Shown: positions 10,701 to 23,546 of the stretch, piece by piece
How positions within the stretch are numbered: the stretch's first letter is position 1
Layout: every line of letters begins with the position of its first letter
DNA from: Mimachlamys varia
Taxonomy: Eukaryota > Mollusca > Bivalvia > Pectinida > Pectinidae
Length of the DNA stretch: 64,000 nucleotides
Assembly (NCBI GenBank): GCA_947623455.1
Contig: OX392534.1
Coordinates: forward strand, 7,078,001-7,142,000
Reading direction: 5' to 3'
Notes under the pieces: model-generated
What the model saw: the letters and a program-made list of their open reading frames with translations, nothing else
Database searches by the model: none
Told to the model about the DNA's origin: nothing
Translations under genes and position numbers: made by a program

Positions 10701-13484
10701 CCCGTATTACAGCAAATGATCGACCCCACTCGATGATCACACATCTCAAACCTCAGATTGCCGTCTGCTTGTCCGCATAAAATGGAAGGAAAAAAATCTG
10801 GTATAAAAAATTTGATTGAAATAACGTCCTAGTCCCTAATTAACAATGTATATCATCTAATTCACATTCAATATCTATGTAAAGGTCCGGAAATGTTTGT
10901 CCTCGGAGACAAAAAAATGGTGATGAAAATTATTTCTTAGGAAATAATTGCATTACATCATAATCCTATTAATGGATTCAATTCACAACAACCAGTCTGC
11001 ATTCCAGTCAAGTTATTCTGTTAAGAATTGTTTCGGTATCAACCACTATGTCACTACTTAGTCAACGTGTTCAATGGAGAAACTCTATACACACAAATGA
11101 ATACACACACCACACGACCACCATTGGATGTGATAGCCTAAGGGGGTTGGACAAATGATAATAGTAGGTCACGGATGATTTGCACCCATACAAGCTCAGC
11201 TCCTCCAAAATGTGATAGAACCGGCTCCTGATGCGGACAGGATGCCACACTTCTCCCACGTCTCGTGTCACAGACTCCACTGAAAATCTTCACACACAAA
11301 TACACGAATTGTTCAAGCAGCATCTGAGTCTAATTCATTAATACTGCGCCGAGGATCCTATGTCAGCTTCTTTCTGATGCGTCAAGGTATAAAAAATTCA
11401 TTACACTTCATTACCACACTAACATCCCAATACATCCCGGTCCGAGAGAAACAACAGATAGTTAGTCGGAAAACACACCTGGAGTAATACCTACCCGAAC
11501 CAATGGTAGAACAAATATCAGTCGTCTATTCTCCAATGCTACACTAATACTATACTGTGTATATCGTCGGTGAGCGCTCTTTGTGTTAAGCCTGCTTGCC
11601 TCCATCCACTGGAGTCACTCAATGGATCGGCGTGAGACAATGTGACTCACATTCAACGTTCCTAGCAATGGAATGATCTTATCGTGAATCTTGATGAATC
11701 AATGAGTGGGTTCAGTTAATCGTTCAAGCTTTTAATTTCATTTATTATTCGGTGGTAACAATATCTGGTGTCTTCTTATTGTGTATGTTTTTTGAGCCGC
11801 TAATGTAGTGGGGAGTTGTCGGTTGGGGGTAGACGTGGGCCACGCGCCACCTCGGTCAAGGGGTGGCATGTATGTTTGACTAGGGAAGAAAAACCGTGTT
11901 GTTGTCACATTGAGAGCGACAGCAGATACTGGCGTTGTCGCTGGGGTTATGTATTGACGATCAATACAGAGAGTATTAAACTCACTACCAACATGTGAGA
12001 GAAATACAAAAAGCAGGATATAAGCTAACGAACGTACAAATGATGACAGAAATACAATATACTACCTCTGTACGGCTACACCTCCCGAACGTTTAATGCG
12101 TCTAATGCGTCGGCTAGAGAATCAGTGAAATCAAGCCCCTCTGTTTGACAGAATCGGGTTGAAATTGTATCTGCAAGCACAAGCTAGCCTCCTTCGAACT
12201 TGCTGTTAACCACCACCCTCATACAGTTTCACACCTCATTACTAGGACTTGTACATTCCATCATATTCTGTCATTTCTTGCGTGAAATATCCACATAGTG
12301 ACGCATTTAGATTGTAAGTGGTTGACGTAGAATTCAGAAACATCAAATTTGTATATATATATGGATATTTTTTAGGATTCATAAAAAGACAAAAGGTTTT
12401 GATTATGTATAGAAAGAGAATGTGGGCCTATTAAGCATCTCCAGCACGTTTTACGATGGTTCCCACACAGCACTTCAAGACTAGCATCCCTTTATAGTCC
12501 TCATCAAAAATTCGATGGTATTCATCCTGAACATATAATATAAAGAATAATATTGGTGAAGGGCTATCGATATTTTTTTATCCGTTTACACATTAATGAC
12601 AAGATTATCATATCTTTCGCCTTTATCCCTATACGAACCAGTAATTACAAAAAAGAAAAATCGTTAAATGCATATTTTTATGTGTTGTCTTTATAGGCTA
12701 GAACTAAAAGAAACCATTCTGCTTCTAAAATGAAAATTAAGAAAGGTGTAAAAAAGTCAAACATGTTCCTATCATTTTTCAATCTATTACACTTACAGAT
12801 ATATATTTGGGACCAGCATGCAATAATAAATTCATCTTAACGTTTTTCTGATTTGAAAGAAATCACACAAAAATTTTGTCAAGAAATGAATACATCATTA
12901 GATAATCGTATCAAACTCCAAATAATTTTATTCATTTTCCTATAACTTTGTCAGGAAATGAAAATTGCCACTGTCATGTTGCTATCAGTAAAGATCAACG
13001 ATCACAGTTACCGAATATCGCGTGGTATCCGTATAAAATAACGCACACACGTGGACTCATTTTCTTTCCTTAATTTTTTTTTCCTTTTTAAATTACTAAA
13101 TAAATTCTGTGTTCGCCAATCAATATGACCTGAAGTGCACGCAATGTAATTATAGAACCAATGACATCTGGTCGAGCTTGCAGCTCGGACCCCCAGGCTT
13201 CAAGCCACTTATAAGCAGCATGGGTAATGTGAACTGGATCTGAGAGTACGGTATAATGTCAATCTAGAATAATGGTAGCTACCATGCCAGGAAAACCATC
13301 AAATCCCCCATCTCTAGCGGCACAAGTGAAATAGGCCAAATTAAAACTGTGTAGAAATGGTCAATATCCAAAAATAGCTTTGTCCGCTAGGGTCAGTACT
13401 TCAAATCGCATATTATGATAAAGATGTAACAGAAATACCAGCTGTGGCCCGGACCGTGCCTAAGGATGGTAATTACCTGGCCTG
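10701..13484. other. Noncoding; possible 5' region of the minus-strand candidate gene
   Basis: If the exon at 10622-10700 is real, its 5' UTR and promoter should lie here on the minus strand. I see no clear promoter motif. A modestly GC-rich stretch at about 11160-11330 is open in two minus frames but has no supporting homology or splice signal. The rest is AT-rich and unremarkable. Confidence 0.35.
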
Positions 13485-14272
13485 GTTAATTATTATAATT
13501 AGTACTTGTAACTATCACAGTTAATAATTATAGTTAGTACTTGTAACTATCACAGTTAATTATTATAATTAGTACTTGTAACTATCACAGTTAATTATTA
13601 TAATTAGTACTTGTAACTATCACTGTTAATCATTATAATTAGTACTTGTAACTATCACTGTTAATCATTATAATTAGTACTTGTAACTATCACAGTTAAT
13701 TATTATAATCAGTACTTGTAACTATCACAGTTAATTATTATAATTAGTACTTGTAACTATCACAGTTAATCATTATAATTAGCACTTGTAACTATCACTG
13801 TTAATCATTATAATTAGTACTTGTAACTATCACTGTTAATCATTATAATTAGTACAGTTAATTATTATAATTAGTACTTGTAACTATCACAGTTAATTAT
13901 TATAATTAGTACATGTAACTATCACTGTTAATTATTATAATTAGTACTTGTAACTATCACAGTTAATCATTATAATTAGTACTTGTAACTATCACAGTTA
14001 ATTATTATAATTAGTACTTTATAATTAGTACTTGTAACTATCACAGTTAATTATTATAATTAGTACTTGTAACTATCACAGTTAATTATTATAATTAGTA
14101 CTTGTAACTATCACTGTTAATTATTATAATTAGTACTTTATAATTAGTACTTGTAACTATCACTGTTAATTATTATAATCAGTACTTGTAACTATCACAG
14201 TTAATTATTATAATTAGTACTTGTAACTATCACAGTTAATTATTATAGTTAGTACTTGTAACTATCACAGTT
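13485..14272. repeat. 35-bp AT-rich tandem repeat, about 22 copies
   Basis: About 22 copies of a 35-bp unit built from TTAATTATTATAATTAGTAC and TTGTAACTATCACAG. Single-base differences recur in blocks (CACAG/CACTG, ATTATTA/ATCATTA). Several copies are internally truncated, for example near 13855 and at the short TAGTACTTTATAATTAG joints near 14020 and 14135, as expected from slippage. Confidence 0.93.
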
Positions 14273-14468
14273 TCTCACTCTACTTGATCCTTTACATTCT
14301 TCCTATTGATTTTTACGATAAAAAAAACACCAACAAAATCAAACACAGGTTTTGTTGTAAAGTAAAAATTGGCAACATATGTGAAAAGCACGACCAGTAT
14401 TTGTGATTTGTGAAGCAGTGTGTCTAACAAACACAGCATATGTTTTTATTGGTGTTTTTATAATACAG

Positions 14469-14532
14469 GTCCGATCGTTTCAGATTAACCTTCCATCAAT
14501 ATTACAGCAAGCTGTTGATGATTTACTGACAG
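14469..14532 (+). CDS. Candidate 64-nt internal exon
   Basis: A long T-rich tract ending AATACAG forms a good 3' splice site (AG at 14467-14468). CTGACAG|GTAGGT forms a 5' splice site 64 nt later (GT at 14533-14534). Only one of the three frames is open throughout. It reads VRSFQINLPSILQQAVDDLL, then Thr and a split Gly codon, and looks like an amphipathic helical segment. The exon would start in phase 0 and end in phase 1. No flanking exons could be linked and no family is recognised. Short open segments between plausible splice sites also arise by chance, so this is only a candidate. Confidence 0.25.
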
Positions 14533-17500
14533 GTAGGTCTCGCCACCAAGTGTCAGTAAATTAAAATGATTCAGACATCAGCAGTGAAATAAAGAAACGG
14601 TGCCATTGTTACGACTACAATCCCGTAATAAACAAGACGGGTGGCTATACATTATAAGGAGCTTGTTATCAAAAACGCACTTTAAAGCGAACAATAACTA
14701 GCGGATTTTGAATAAGAGAATGACAAAACAGGTAGGTTGATGTACCCGGAGGAGTTCAAGCCTGGACGGACTCAAGTGTTTCCTTACACCTCACATCAAT
14801 GACAGACACTGTGTAGAAATGACCCAGGGTCAAAGGTCACCCAAGGAAATCAACAGTGCTGATGTAACAGTGGAGGAGACCCAGGTGTCAAATGACTTTA
14901 TCGGCTACACTAAGCACTGTCAACCTACAGCATTGTCAGCTTACATCAGACAGCTGATTTTTATTATATAGTTAAACATCTTTTCCATGTAAGAAACAGA
15001 TTAATGATAATTATTTTAAATCAATTTTTGCATGAAATATTGTAGAAAAAATCATTATCATATATCAAAGGTTAAAATTGTCTTTAGCTGTGACCGTATT
15101 ACCCAATCTGATTATAAATGGTTTAAAAAATCTCATATTTATAAATATACAGTCACCATCTGAGAGCTGGTTAAATACCAATGTGAAGCTGACAATACTT
15201 TGTGTGTTTGCCGTGACCAGGTAATGAAGCGTGACCAGAGTGTAGAAGGCTCTTGGTGTGTTCCTTATGGGGACAATCTGCTCCCTGTTATAACTGTTCA
15301 TATTGTGTTACTGCAGAAAAACTGAACGTTTTACAGTTTTACATTAATCTTCACTATTTAAAAAAATAATAATATGGACAGTTAAAAGTATTATGTAATT
15401 CAAGTTTTCCCTTAAATAAAATTTATTCCCATGTTTGGCTACAAGGTCTAACACAAGCAACCTTAATTCCCACCTTCATAAATCTGTTTTCCTCCTGTAG
15501 TCTTTATTTATATAACATACAAATAATTGTACATTTAACAGAAACAACGGGTCTGGTGACTTATATAGAAAGGAAATCGGTCCGTCCGTCTGGTTCAACA
15601 CTCCATCAATATCACAAACAAAATTGTGTGCGACACTAACACTCCTCTCTCGACTATAAAAATGCCATGTTGCTCTACCGAATGCTAAATTCTAGTATTA
15701 ACATTAATACACAAAAAATTCTGATATATCCACAACCCATAATAATGAATGTATGATCATAACGGCCCTTCTCCACTTTTTAATTTAGATTTATTGCTCG
15801 ATTGATATGAACGTTTTATCACATGGAGATGTTCCTAACCTTTAAATGCGGGGCAGTATCTTTCTCCATTTGATGTGGATTGTCCCTATATGTACTGCTT
15901 AGATCCACGAGAAATAATTGAATTCTATCCTTCGATATCAATAGCTAGTGCCACGCTGGCCACAATGCCGCCGCCTTCCACTACTGGAGATCGCAGCTTT
16001 CATCAGTATCTACGCCACTACATGTGCCACAGACACGAACTTATCAATGTGAATTAACTTCCTCCATTTCAGGAGAGCTGATTTGGATGGTTTGTCAGAG
16101 ACAGTATCATTATCATTCAATTTATCCATTCCATATGGTTATCATATTAACGAGACCGAGAATTTCGGTGTAAAATTTCAGAGATCTATGTCAAAACAGT
16201 GCTGCCGTCCCTTATAGCCATATAACATATCAAATAAATCGCAAACATTAATTGTGAACTGTTTGCTTAATAGCTTTTACATTATTTTTGTTCAGTGAAG
16301 AAAGAAATGCTTTATACCTCTAGGTCTTCTTGAATGGGATTGTTTAGTAATTATAGATCTAGATAAATTATCTAACAAAGCTAGCTAGGAGCTATTTCTG
16401 AAGACAGGAATGCTTTTCAATGTCAGAGAGGTCAGCTATTTTCAATTAGTCTCTCTGACCTTGACCTTTGGATAGCGATGACCTTTGACATGACATATAA
16501 CCCAAATCTTTTTCTTAGGTTAGGCTTATAGTTTTCTTGTAAAAGATTACAACACAGATGTTTTGATGCACAAAAACCTGATGTAAAAGTTGTTGAAGTA
16601 GAAGCCATCTTTTTGGTGACACTTTTTAGATATGATACTCCATGTGACTTTTTACAATGTCCCTGGGTGTGTCGCTGAGATGTGTCCCTCTGATTTAAAG
16701 TTTGTGGACATAATTAAGTAGCAACATTATATTGACGTCATATGCACATGTGCCAGGGTCATGAAAGTTGCTAGTTTGATTCAGGTCAAAGTGTTTTGTC
16801 AAGGTCGAATCATTGTGACCTGATGAACATCATATCAGAAAAATCATTACTAAAGCAAGCAGATATGTCAATGCTGTGTATCATTTATAAATGGTACAAA
16901 TTTAACCTGGACAAAGATACTCATCACTCCAGTAATTCCTTACATTGGATATCTACTCCAGCCTTAATGAAATATGGTTGTCTAGAGGTCATAAAGTGTA
17001 GCAGTATATTAGGCTTATACTACCTATTATATATTAAGCCCAAGTTCTTGGTATTTGCAATTCCATTGTTAATCATGTTTGATAAAATGTTTAAGAATAT
17101 ATATATATATGTTATTCTACACATTAAAATACTTTCCATAATGAAGCGAATATGTCAAAGAATGGGTGGGGCTGGGGTATAGCTCTGACACATAGCGCCT
17201 CATTAAATATACTCGGTATTTAATGGCGTACCGTTTCCTGATCTATCTCCATTAGGCTCTTGAATCATTAGGCCGAGACAAACCATCAACAAAATTATTG
17301 GACCAAGTTTGTTTATTCTTAAAAATGTATCGTTATTTCATTTAAACAATTCAACAGAGGAAATTTTGCAATGCAAATAAATCAGCCAGGTTTTTTCCCC
17401 ACTCTCATTAAAGCCTTTGTTCTTTTCCAATGTGGTTGCATGTCTGCCTGCTATTTACAAATCTAACAATATTACACCATGTATCTTGGTCACACAGCTA

Positions 17501-20155
17501 CGTTTTGATGTCTTTTAAATTTGAAAACGCGTAGAATAAGTAATTTGCTACATTTCAAAAAAAAGAGGGAAGAAATTGCCATATTTAGCAGCAGATGTAT
17601 TGAAATAAGATTGTTTCTGTATTTACCCTACGGTTGGTTGATAGATTAGACCCGTTTTCACCGCTCCTGGCTCTATTTATAGCCTATTGGTAAGATGTTC
17701 TATGCAGATTTCACTAGATTTACCCAGGCGATGTCATTTGTTTCCTTGAACCAATTTTTCAAAATATCTGTCTTAATTCCTTTAAGATGTTTTTTTTTTT
17801 TCATTCTTCCTAATTCTATTAAAGAAGTTATAAACTGTAGTGGGTGGAAATTTCTAGTAATTCAATTTGGCATTATTTAAGAGCTGGTTTAGGGTTAAGT
17901 GACAAAGCTGTTTCATCACCAGAATTCTGTAGAACTAAGCGCTGTTGACCTTTGTAAAAGTAATATGTATAGGGGATTTAACAAAGTAAGAGAGGACACA
18001 GATTACTTATCCACTCCTTCAGGAAATCCAAGAAAACAGGATCTACAGACAATATGAAGAATCAGCTGAAGACCTCTAATAAGATAGAAGTAATTATAAA
18101 AGACTTGCAGAAACCTTCCACTTTTATGACTTAATTGTGATCCTGGTCAACAACACTAGCACATTATAGCCTAGTATATATTTTCATAGGTTTATGAAGA
18201 AAGTAGATATTTAAAACTTTTCTTTTGATTTCAAACCGGGTATATATTACTTCATTATTGACTCTACATAACAATGCTTTCGGTCACTTATAATGACACG
18301 GGAGAGGAGAAACCAGGCTGTCTGCTAGCTGGTGGAATCTACCAAAGCCAGTTATATAGACAAGCTTTTCTATAGTAGACCTCCATACCACTTGGAAAGC
18401 TGCCGGATGGCTGCCTGATGTGAAGGATTTGGATACAGAATAAAGTATAGGGGCAATTCTGCAATTTAGCTAATTCCTGATTTGGATGGTCAGTGAATTG
18501 ACCTCTGGTCTGTCTGCTGACCAGCCTTATAACCACATACAGACAGCAGCCTACTCAATACAGTGCGGAATAATGAATGAATTAGTCTCCGTGGATCAGT
18601 CTGTACAATTCACAGTGTCCATCGCCTGTCCAGATTGGGAGCAGTTTGATTGATCTATTGATGGAAGATGGTCAACGCATGTCGCGATCATTAGATATTT
18701 TAGTTTGATGAATCAATGTATAGATACGGAAATTCCGAAGAAATTCCGAATGCAGGCTGGTATATGGAGTGGAGACGTAAGGATTACGACTAAATATAGT
18801 CCATCAATTCCTGTATTATCTTATTTGTAACGTCTGAATAGAAAACGGAATTCTGCTTACAGAACGATTCATAATGAGAAGAATTATGAAAAATAATTTC
18901 AAAGCAATTGTGAAAACATTGAAATTTTCTGGTAATTAAATCATTTTTGCATTAGGTTGTATGGAGAAAGCTTCCTGTCTCTGTTCTCCAAGATTATCAC
19001 AAAGGAGCCATCCTCCACATCCATATTTATAGTTTTATAAATATTACAAAGATGGCTGGACAAGTCGCCCTTTGAATTTCCATACTATTCAGCAGGACTG
19101 GTGCTATAGGCTTTCTTAGTAGCGATTAATGTCTTTGAGATTCCCTGGACCAATTAAATGAAATTGTATGGTATTGAACAGAATGTCTATATATAGGGAA
19201 CGCTATACAAGATGAAGTAACAATCAATGATCAAGTTTGGTAAGTGTTTGTATCATAAAAGATTTATGTAATACTTCACAAACAAAAAACACTTGAGTAA
19301 CATGTATCAAAACCGGTTTCATGATGCATTTCCTGAAGGATCCCCTTAGGTTGAGAGGAACATTGGCGGAGGTCAACTACCCCACTCCTCGTGTGTGATC
19401 GGCAAGAGTATATAATTTTGTGGTTAAAGGACAGTTCAATATCGCCAAGATCAAGAAACCAATTTTATTTTACAAATTAAATAACCAGATCAAAGCCATT
19501 CATTTTCTTAGGAAAGTTAATCTGAATCTTTAAGGTCTTGATACTTCTCTCGGCGAAATTTGATTTCGCTTCATTTCTGTGAATATGGGTACATTTACAA
19601 TACTTTGGAGTTTTATCAAATCATATATTATAGACTGAAACACAACAGCAGAAGAATAACTTTGTGAAACCTAGCTGCAGAAGAAGTTTCCCTTCTTTAT
19701 ATTAATAGTTTATATTATTATATACTGTACACTATGTGGTACGTATCCCAGGGATTTCCCTGCCCCAAGGAACCTGCATTTCACTCCAGAAATTGCCAAA
19801 GGACTCCCAAACATTGATGCAGCTTGCCTACAATGTATATATTGTTGGGGACTGGAGTCCCAGGTCTCCTAAATTTATAAAATTTGAGGGTCCCAAGGAA
19901 AACACTGGTATCCTCCTTGAACCAAAAAGATGAACTTCAACAAACACACTCATCAGCTTATTAGACATTGGTTCTTAAATGGGCTTTTGTCCAACCCAGG
20001 TGCTTTGTTAGAACTATGATAATATCACCTTTTTTTCCAAAAGTTTTACATTTTGCCAATTAAATATTTCTCATGATCAATCTATTACAGGCATTTAGTT
20101 CAGCTGACCTTGTATCTCTGTTATATACCACTCGGCTAGAGAGATCTTCTCTTAA
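14533..20155. other. Long noncoding stretch
   Basis: There is no supported gene in 5.6 kb. Points of note: an open + frame of about 75 codons at about 14740-14965 without an early ATG; a direct repeat of nuclear-receptor half-sites with 1-bp spacing at 14827-14839; and a T-rich acceptor-like site at 16072 followed by 48 open codons. A further open minus frame at 18339-18536 contains no recognisable domain. None of these reaches the level of a gene call. Confidence 0.35.
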
Positions 20156-20231
20156 GCTCCATGATCTCAACTTAATTGGCAGAGACCAAGACTGTAAGCT
20201 AGAGGTCCTGGGTTCGACTCTTGGCGGGGAC
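20156..20231 (+). pseudogene. tRNA-Tyr-like pseudogene or SINE head
   Basis: The 3' half is close to a tRNA: an anticodon region ACTGTAAGC (GTA, Tyr), a variable/T-arm AGGTCCTGGGTTCGACTC with an intact box B, and a 3' acceptor strand GGCGGGGAC. A D-arm-like CTTAATTGGCAGAG lies upstream. The 5' acceptor strand and the anticodon stem do not pair, so a functional tRNA is unlikely. It could be the tRNA-derived head of a SINE, but no clear tail was recognised. Confidence 0.5.
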
Positions 20232-21229
20232 ATTGAACAAATAATGACCTCTGTAATGTTACACAAACCTTATTTCATCGTAAACTCCTAGTAAACATCC
20301 CAGTATTTTGGTCTTTAAGACTGATAACATCATTTAACAGTATGTTTAAGTCAGCTAATATTTGCCATTCTAATAATTGGCTAGAAATCAATGGCCTAAC
20401 GAGACAGCCGCCATTAGAGCTGCTGACAACAAGCCTATAATAAATCCCTTTCTTATCGTACATTAAGATGATGACCATCGGGTTCAATTCAACATATATA
20501 TCGAACTTCCGCTGTATAACAATATGATACTGTTGTAATGTTACCGTTCATTGATAATCCATCTGTTGAAACCATTCATTAAACCATCCGATAATTATAA
20601 CTCTCACTGGCCAATACAATGTTTGTATATACAGGGTCAATAAGTACAGGTGGCTGTGTGGTGTAGGCCTATATATGTGTGTCACAAGACAAGTTCCAAC
20701 AACTTCCAAGGTTCATAAGACTAAAGCAGTCCCAGAGAGGACTAATACTCCCACATACCACTTTTATATAATTCTCAATATGATGGCATTTAATGGATGT
20801 TGAACCCCATTAGAATTCTCAGTGCCAAAATCAGAACCCACAAATATCAAATGATCTGCAGGCAAGCCCACAAAGAAGCTTCCTTCAAATCCTTAACCGG
20901 ACAGACGCATGAATGGATCCGATGAACAGACAGGTTGATTCCAGTATATCCCCTTAAGTATACTCAAAGATATTCACTGAAGAGTATGAAAACAGTTTCC
21001 ATTATTACAAACAAAATATGACATTGGAACTTTTGTCATATACTCCCACGTCCCAAAATAGTCAAGTTTCACTTGGGTCAATAAATCACCAATTTCTCCA
21101 TATATCACCAACTTCTTGAAAAGTCACACAACAGCCAATAATTTCAGATTTCTTGTTGTAAAAGCATGCATCACAATACTTGTCCTAAGCCTAATCAAAG
21201 GATGATATATAGAGAATATATAATATTAC
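20232..21229. other. AT-rich noncoding sequence
   Basis: Nothing recognisable was seen. There is no gene, no clear tandem repeat and no tRNA-like sequence. Confidence 0.5.
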
Positions 21230-21326
21230 ATGGCCATTTCCATATCAGGGCTTGTATCAACCCGAGATCCAAATAATATTGGGTTGAGGGTAATTTGATA
21301 CATTGGTCTGCTATGGAAATGACCAT
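21230..21326. repeat. About 97-bp imperfect hairpin
   Basis: The left arm (21230-21263, ATGGCCATTTCCATATCAGG...) is complementary to the right arm (21281-21326, ending CTATGGAAATGACCAT). The paired segments ATGGCCATTTCCATA and TATGGAAATGACCAT have one mismatch. A second block (GTATCAACCC with GGGTTGA...TTGATAC) is interrupted by a bulge. The loop is about 17 bp. It could be a small foldback transposon or a hairpin RNA precursor. Confidence 0.6.
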
Positions 21327-21682
21327 ATCACATTCTATTTATTATATACTTTAATTTTTGTGACGATTCATGATGATCTCTGTTTTTGCTGATATCATCT
21401 TTTTGTTCCTTGTTTTGTCATTGTCTGGACCTTCATTCAGATTTCAGATTAAATTTTGTAATTATTCATACCATTGACATATTAAGATTTGGAATAATTT
21501 ACCTGTTCCTCTACATCAGCGTCTTCTTTTTCTTTCTCTTTCTATTAATTCATCAAGCTCTAGTATTCTTGATACGAATGACTCCATAATAACTTTCTCG
21601 CCCATCTCAATTTTAACATAGCTGTACATGTGTTCCTATCCATTTTCGATTGTTGTGACGTCATAAACATCATATGACATCG

Positions 21683-21778
21683 CGGCAATTTCGGAAGCGG
21701 GCTGATACAGTGTGTTCGGCCCACTCAGCAAGTGGGCTGATACAGTGTTAATTTGGCCCGCTTAGCAAAGAATTGCCG
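21683..21778. repeat. About 96-bp hairpin with an internal duplicated segment
   Basis: The left arm at 21683-21702 (CGGCAATT...AAGCGGGC) pairs with the right arm at 21756-21778 (GCCCGCTT...AATTGCCG). Only a few central bases are unpaired. Inside, GGGCTGATACAGTGT occurs twice in the same orientation (about 21699 and 21734), and CCACT-CAGCA-AGTGG forms a second small stem. The sequence is more GC-rich than its surroundings. Confidence 0.65.
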
Positions 21779-22754
21779 ATATTGGCCCAGATCGCTGATA
21801 TGTACTATAAACATGCATATTTATCAAGTATACAATTTCCCTGTTTTTATAGTAAGTATGTAATAAAATACAACATCTCTTTCATACAGAAAAACATGAG
21901 GTATAACACTGACATAGGGATTCACCATGATATATCAATCTAATGTAAATACAGGTTATTTTGTTTGGTAAGTAGCTATCATGTGCTCTTCTCAACTTCA
22001 GGAATATCAAATATGGCCTTAATGAGCAAAACATACGGAACACTTAATCTGAAGTCAGCAGGTGTCACCAGCTGTATTGATGAAGTTGGAGATAACGGTG
22101 GAAATTAACTTACAGAAACGATGAGGAATCAACTTTGTTGTTAAGCTTCCCTATTGTATATCCACGCATCAATGAACAACAATAGCCGATATTCAAGTGG
22201 GTGCTAAATTGATTTGTAATGTTTTTCATACGTCTTTCACAGTGAAATATCTGCTTATAATTGATTCCGCATTTTTTCATGATAAAACACACCAATCATC
22301 CTGTCACCAATTAGAAATCTGCCTGTTCTGCCGATTTGTAGGAACAATAGCGTCGGTGTGTACGACTGACAGCGCCACTATCAGAGGTATCCTCACTGTC
22401 GCATCCCTATAAACACCTATACTGTGTCATCTTGTCAGTAATTACATCGCTAAATGATGAAATTATTGATAATTGCCTCCCAGACGAAATCCTGCTCGTT
22501 GTACTGCTGAAGCGATTACACCTTCCTCCGCAATCAGAGGACAAATATTTGTGCCAATCAAATTTACTTTTGAAATTTACATAGCAATGTGGACAAACTT
22601 TGCTTTAATCTATTTTGATGAAGAAACAAAAAAGTGCTTCGAAAACCTACGTTCAAAGGACAGTATTGATTATAGCAACCCACTGATAGACTTAATGCTA
22701 ACATTCTTTCTCTCTTGTTTTGTTCGAGGTCTATCTGCTTGATTAGGCTGCTAT
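21779..22754. other. AT-rich noncoding sequence
   Basis: There is no supported gene or repeat. Open frames on both strands at 22110-22412 and 22473-22742 are short, AT-rich and without recognisable domains. Confidence 0.45.
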
Positions 22755-23395
22755 TGTTAAAGTATAGTCAACTTGATGTAACAAACCTCAGTCAACAACA
22801 TGACAAAACACTACTGAAGCATCATCAGCTTAATGTTACACATTTAAGTTACCAAGACAACCAAACTTACTTGGCATTATCACTGTCAGTGAGCAAAAAA
22901 AACACCTTTCAAACTATTTAGCATACATCGCTAATGTTCCCTTATTATCTACAAGACAGTGTTAAATTATTGTCAGTTTGACATCATCTTCTTTTAGTCA
23001 CCAATAAGATAACCAGTGTAAAGTAATGTAACCTTGATATCATCTTCTTTTAGTGACCAATAAGATAACCAGTGTAAAGTAATGTAACCTTGATATCATC
23101 TTCTTTTAGTGACCAATAAGATAACCAGTGTTAAAGTAATGTCACCTTGATATCATCGTCTTTTAGTGACCAATAAGAAAGCTAGTGTTAAAGTAATGTC
23201 ACCTTGATATCATCTTCTTTTAGTGACCAATAAGATAACCAGTGTTAGTGCATTGTTAGCTTAATTCCTCCACTTCTTGTTAAGACATCCAATGATAATG
23301 TATTGTTAGTTTAACATAATATTCTAGTGAACAGCAAGTCCATGCATGTTGACATATATAATGTCAGCTTGATATTACTTTTATAGTCAACAACA
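22755..23395. repeat. About 57-bp tandem repeat with decayed flanks
   Basis: The core at 22971-23262 has five well-conserved 56-57-bp copies containing CATCTTCTTTTAGTGACCAA and TAAGATAACCAGTGT. Recognisable but heavily diverged copies (GTCAACAACATGACAA, TAGTTTAACATAATATTCTA types) extend to about 22755 on the left and 23395 on the right. The centre is homogenised and the edges are old, as expected for an array that recombines mainly in its middle. Confidence 0.85.
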
Positions 23396-23401
23396 GTACT
23401 A

Positions 23402-23546
23402 ATATGAAACCAGTAAAACGCCCACTAAAGGGAGATAATATTAAACCAGTAAAACACCCACTAAAGGGAGATAATCTTAAACCAGTAAAACACCCACTAA
23501 AGGGAGATAATATTAAACCAGTAAAAACCCACTAAAGGGAGATAAT
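23402..23546. repeat. 36-bp tandem repeat, 4 copies
   Basis: Four copies of a 36-bp unit containing AAACCAGTAAAACACCCAC and TAAAGGGAGATAA. The last copy lacks one base. The AAGGGAGATAA motif recurs in other arrays of this window (see findings). Confidence 0.92.

Noticed and set aside
14740..14965. About 75 open codons on the + strand
   Set aside because: No acceptor at its start and no family. A length like this is expected by chance several times in the window.
16073..16216. Possible terminal exon after TTTCAG
   Set aside because: The acceptor is good, but two of the three frames stay open for 30 codons or more, so the sequence does not point to one frame.
21386..21589. 67-codon hydrophobic + frame
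   Set aside because: T-rich sequence encodes Phe/Leu/Ile-rich frames by composition alone. No splice or start context.
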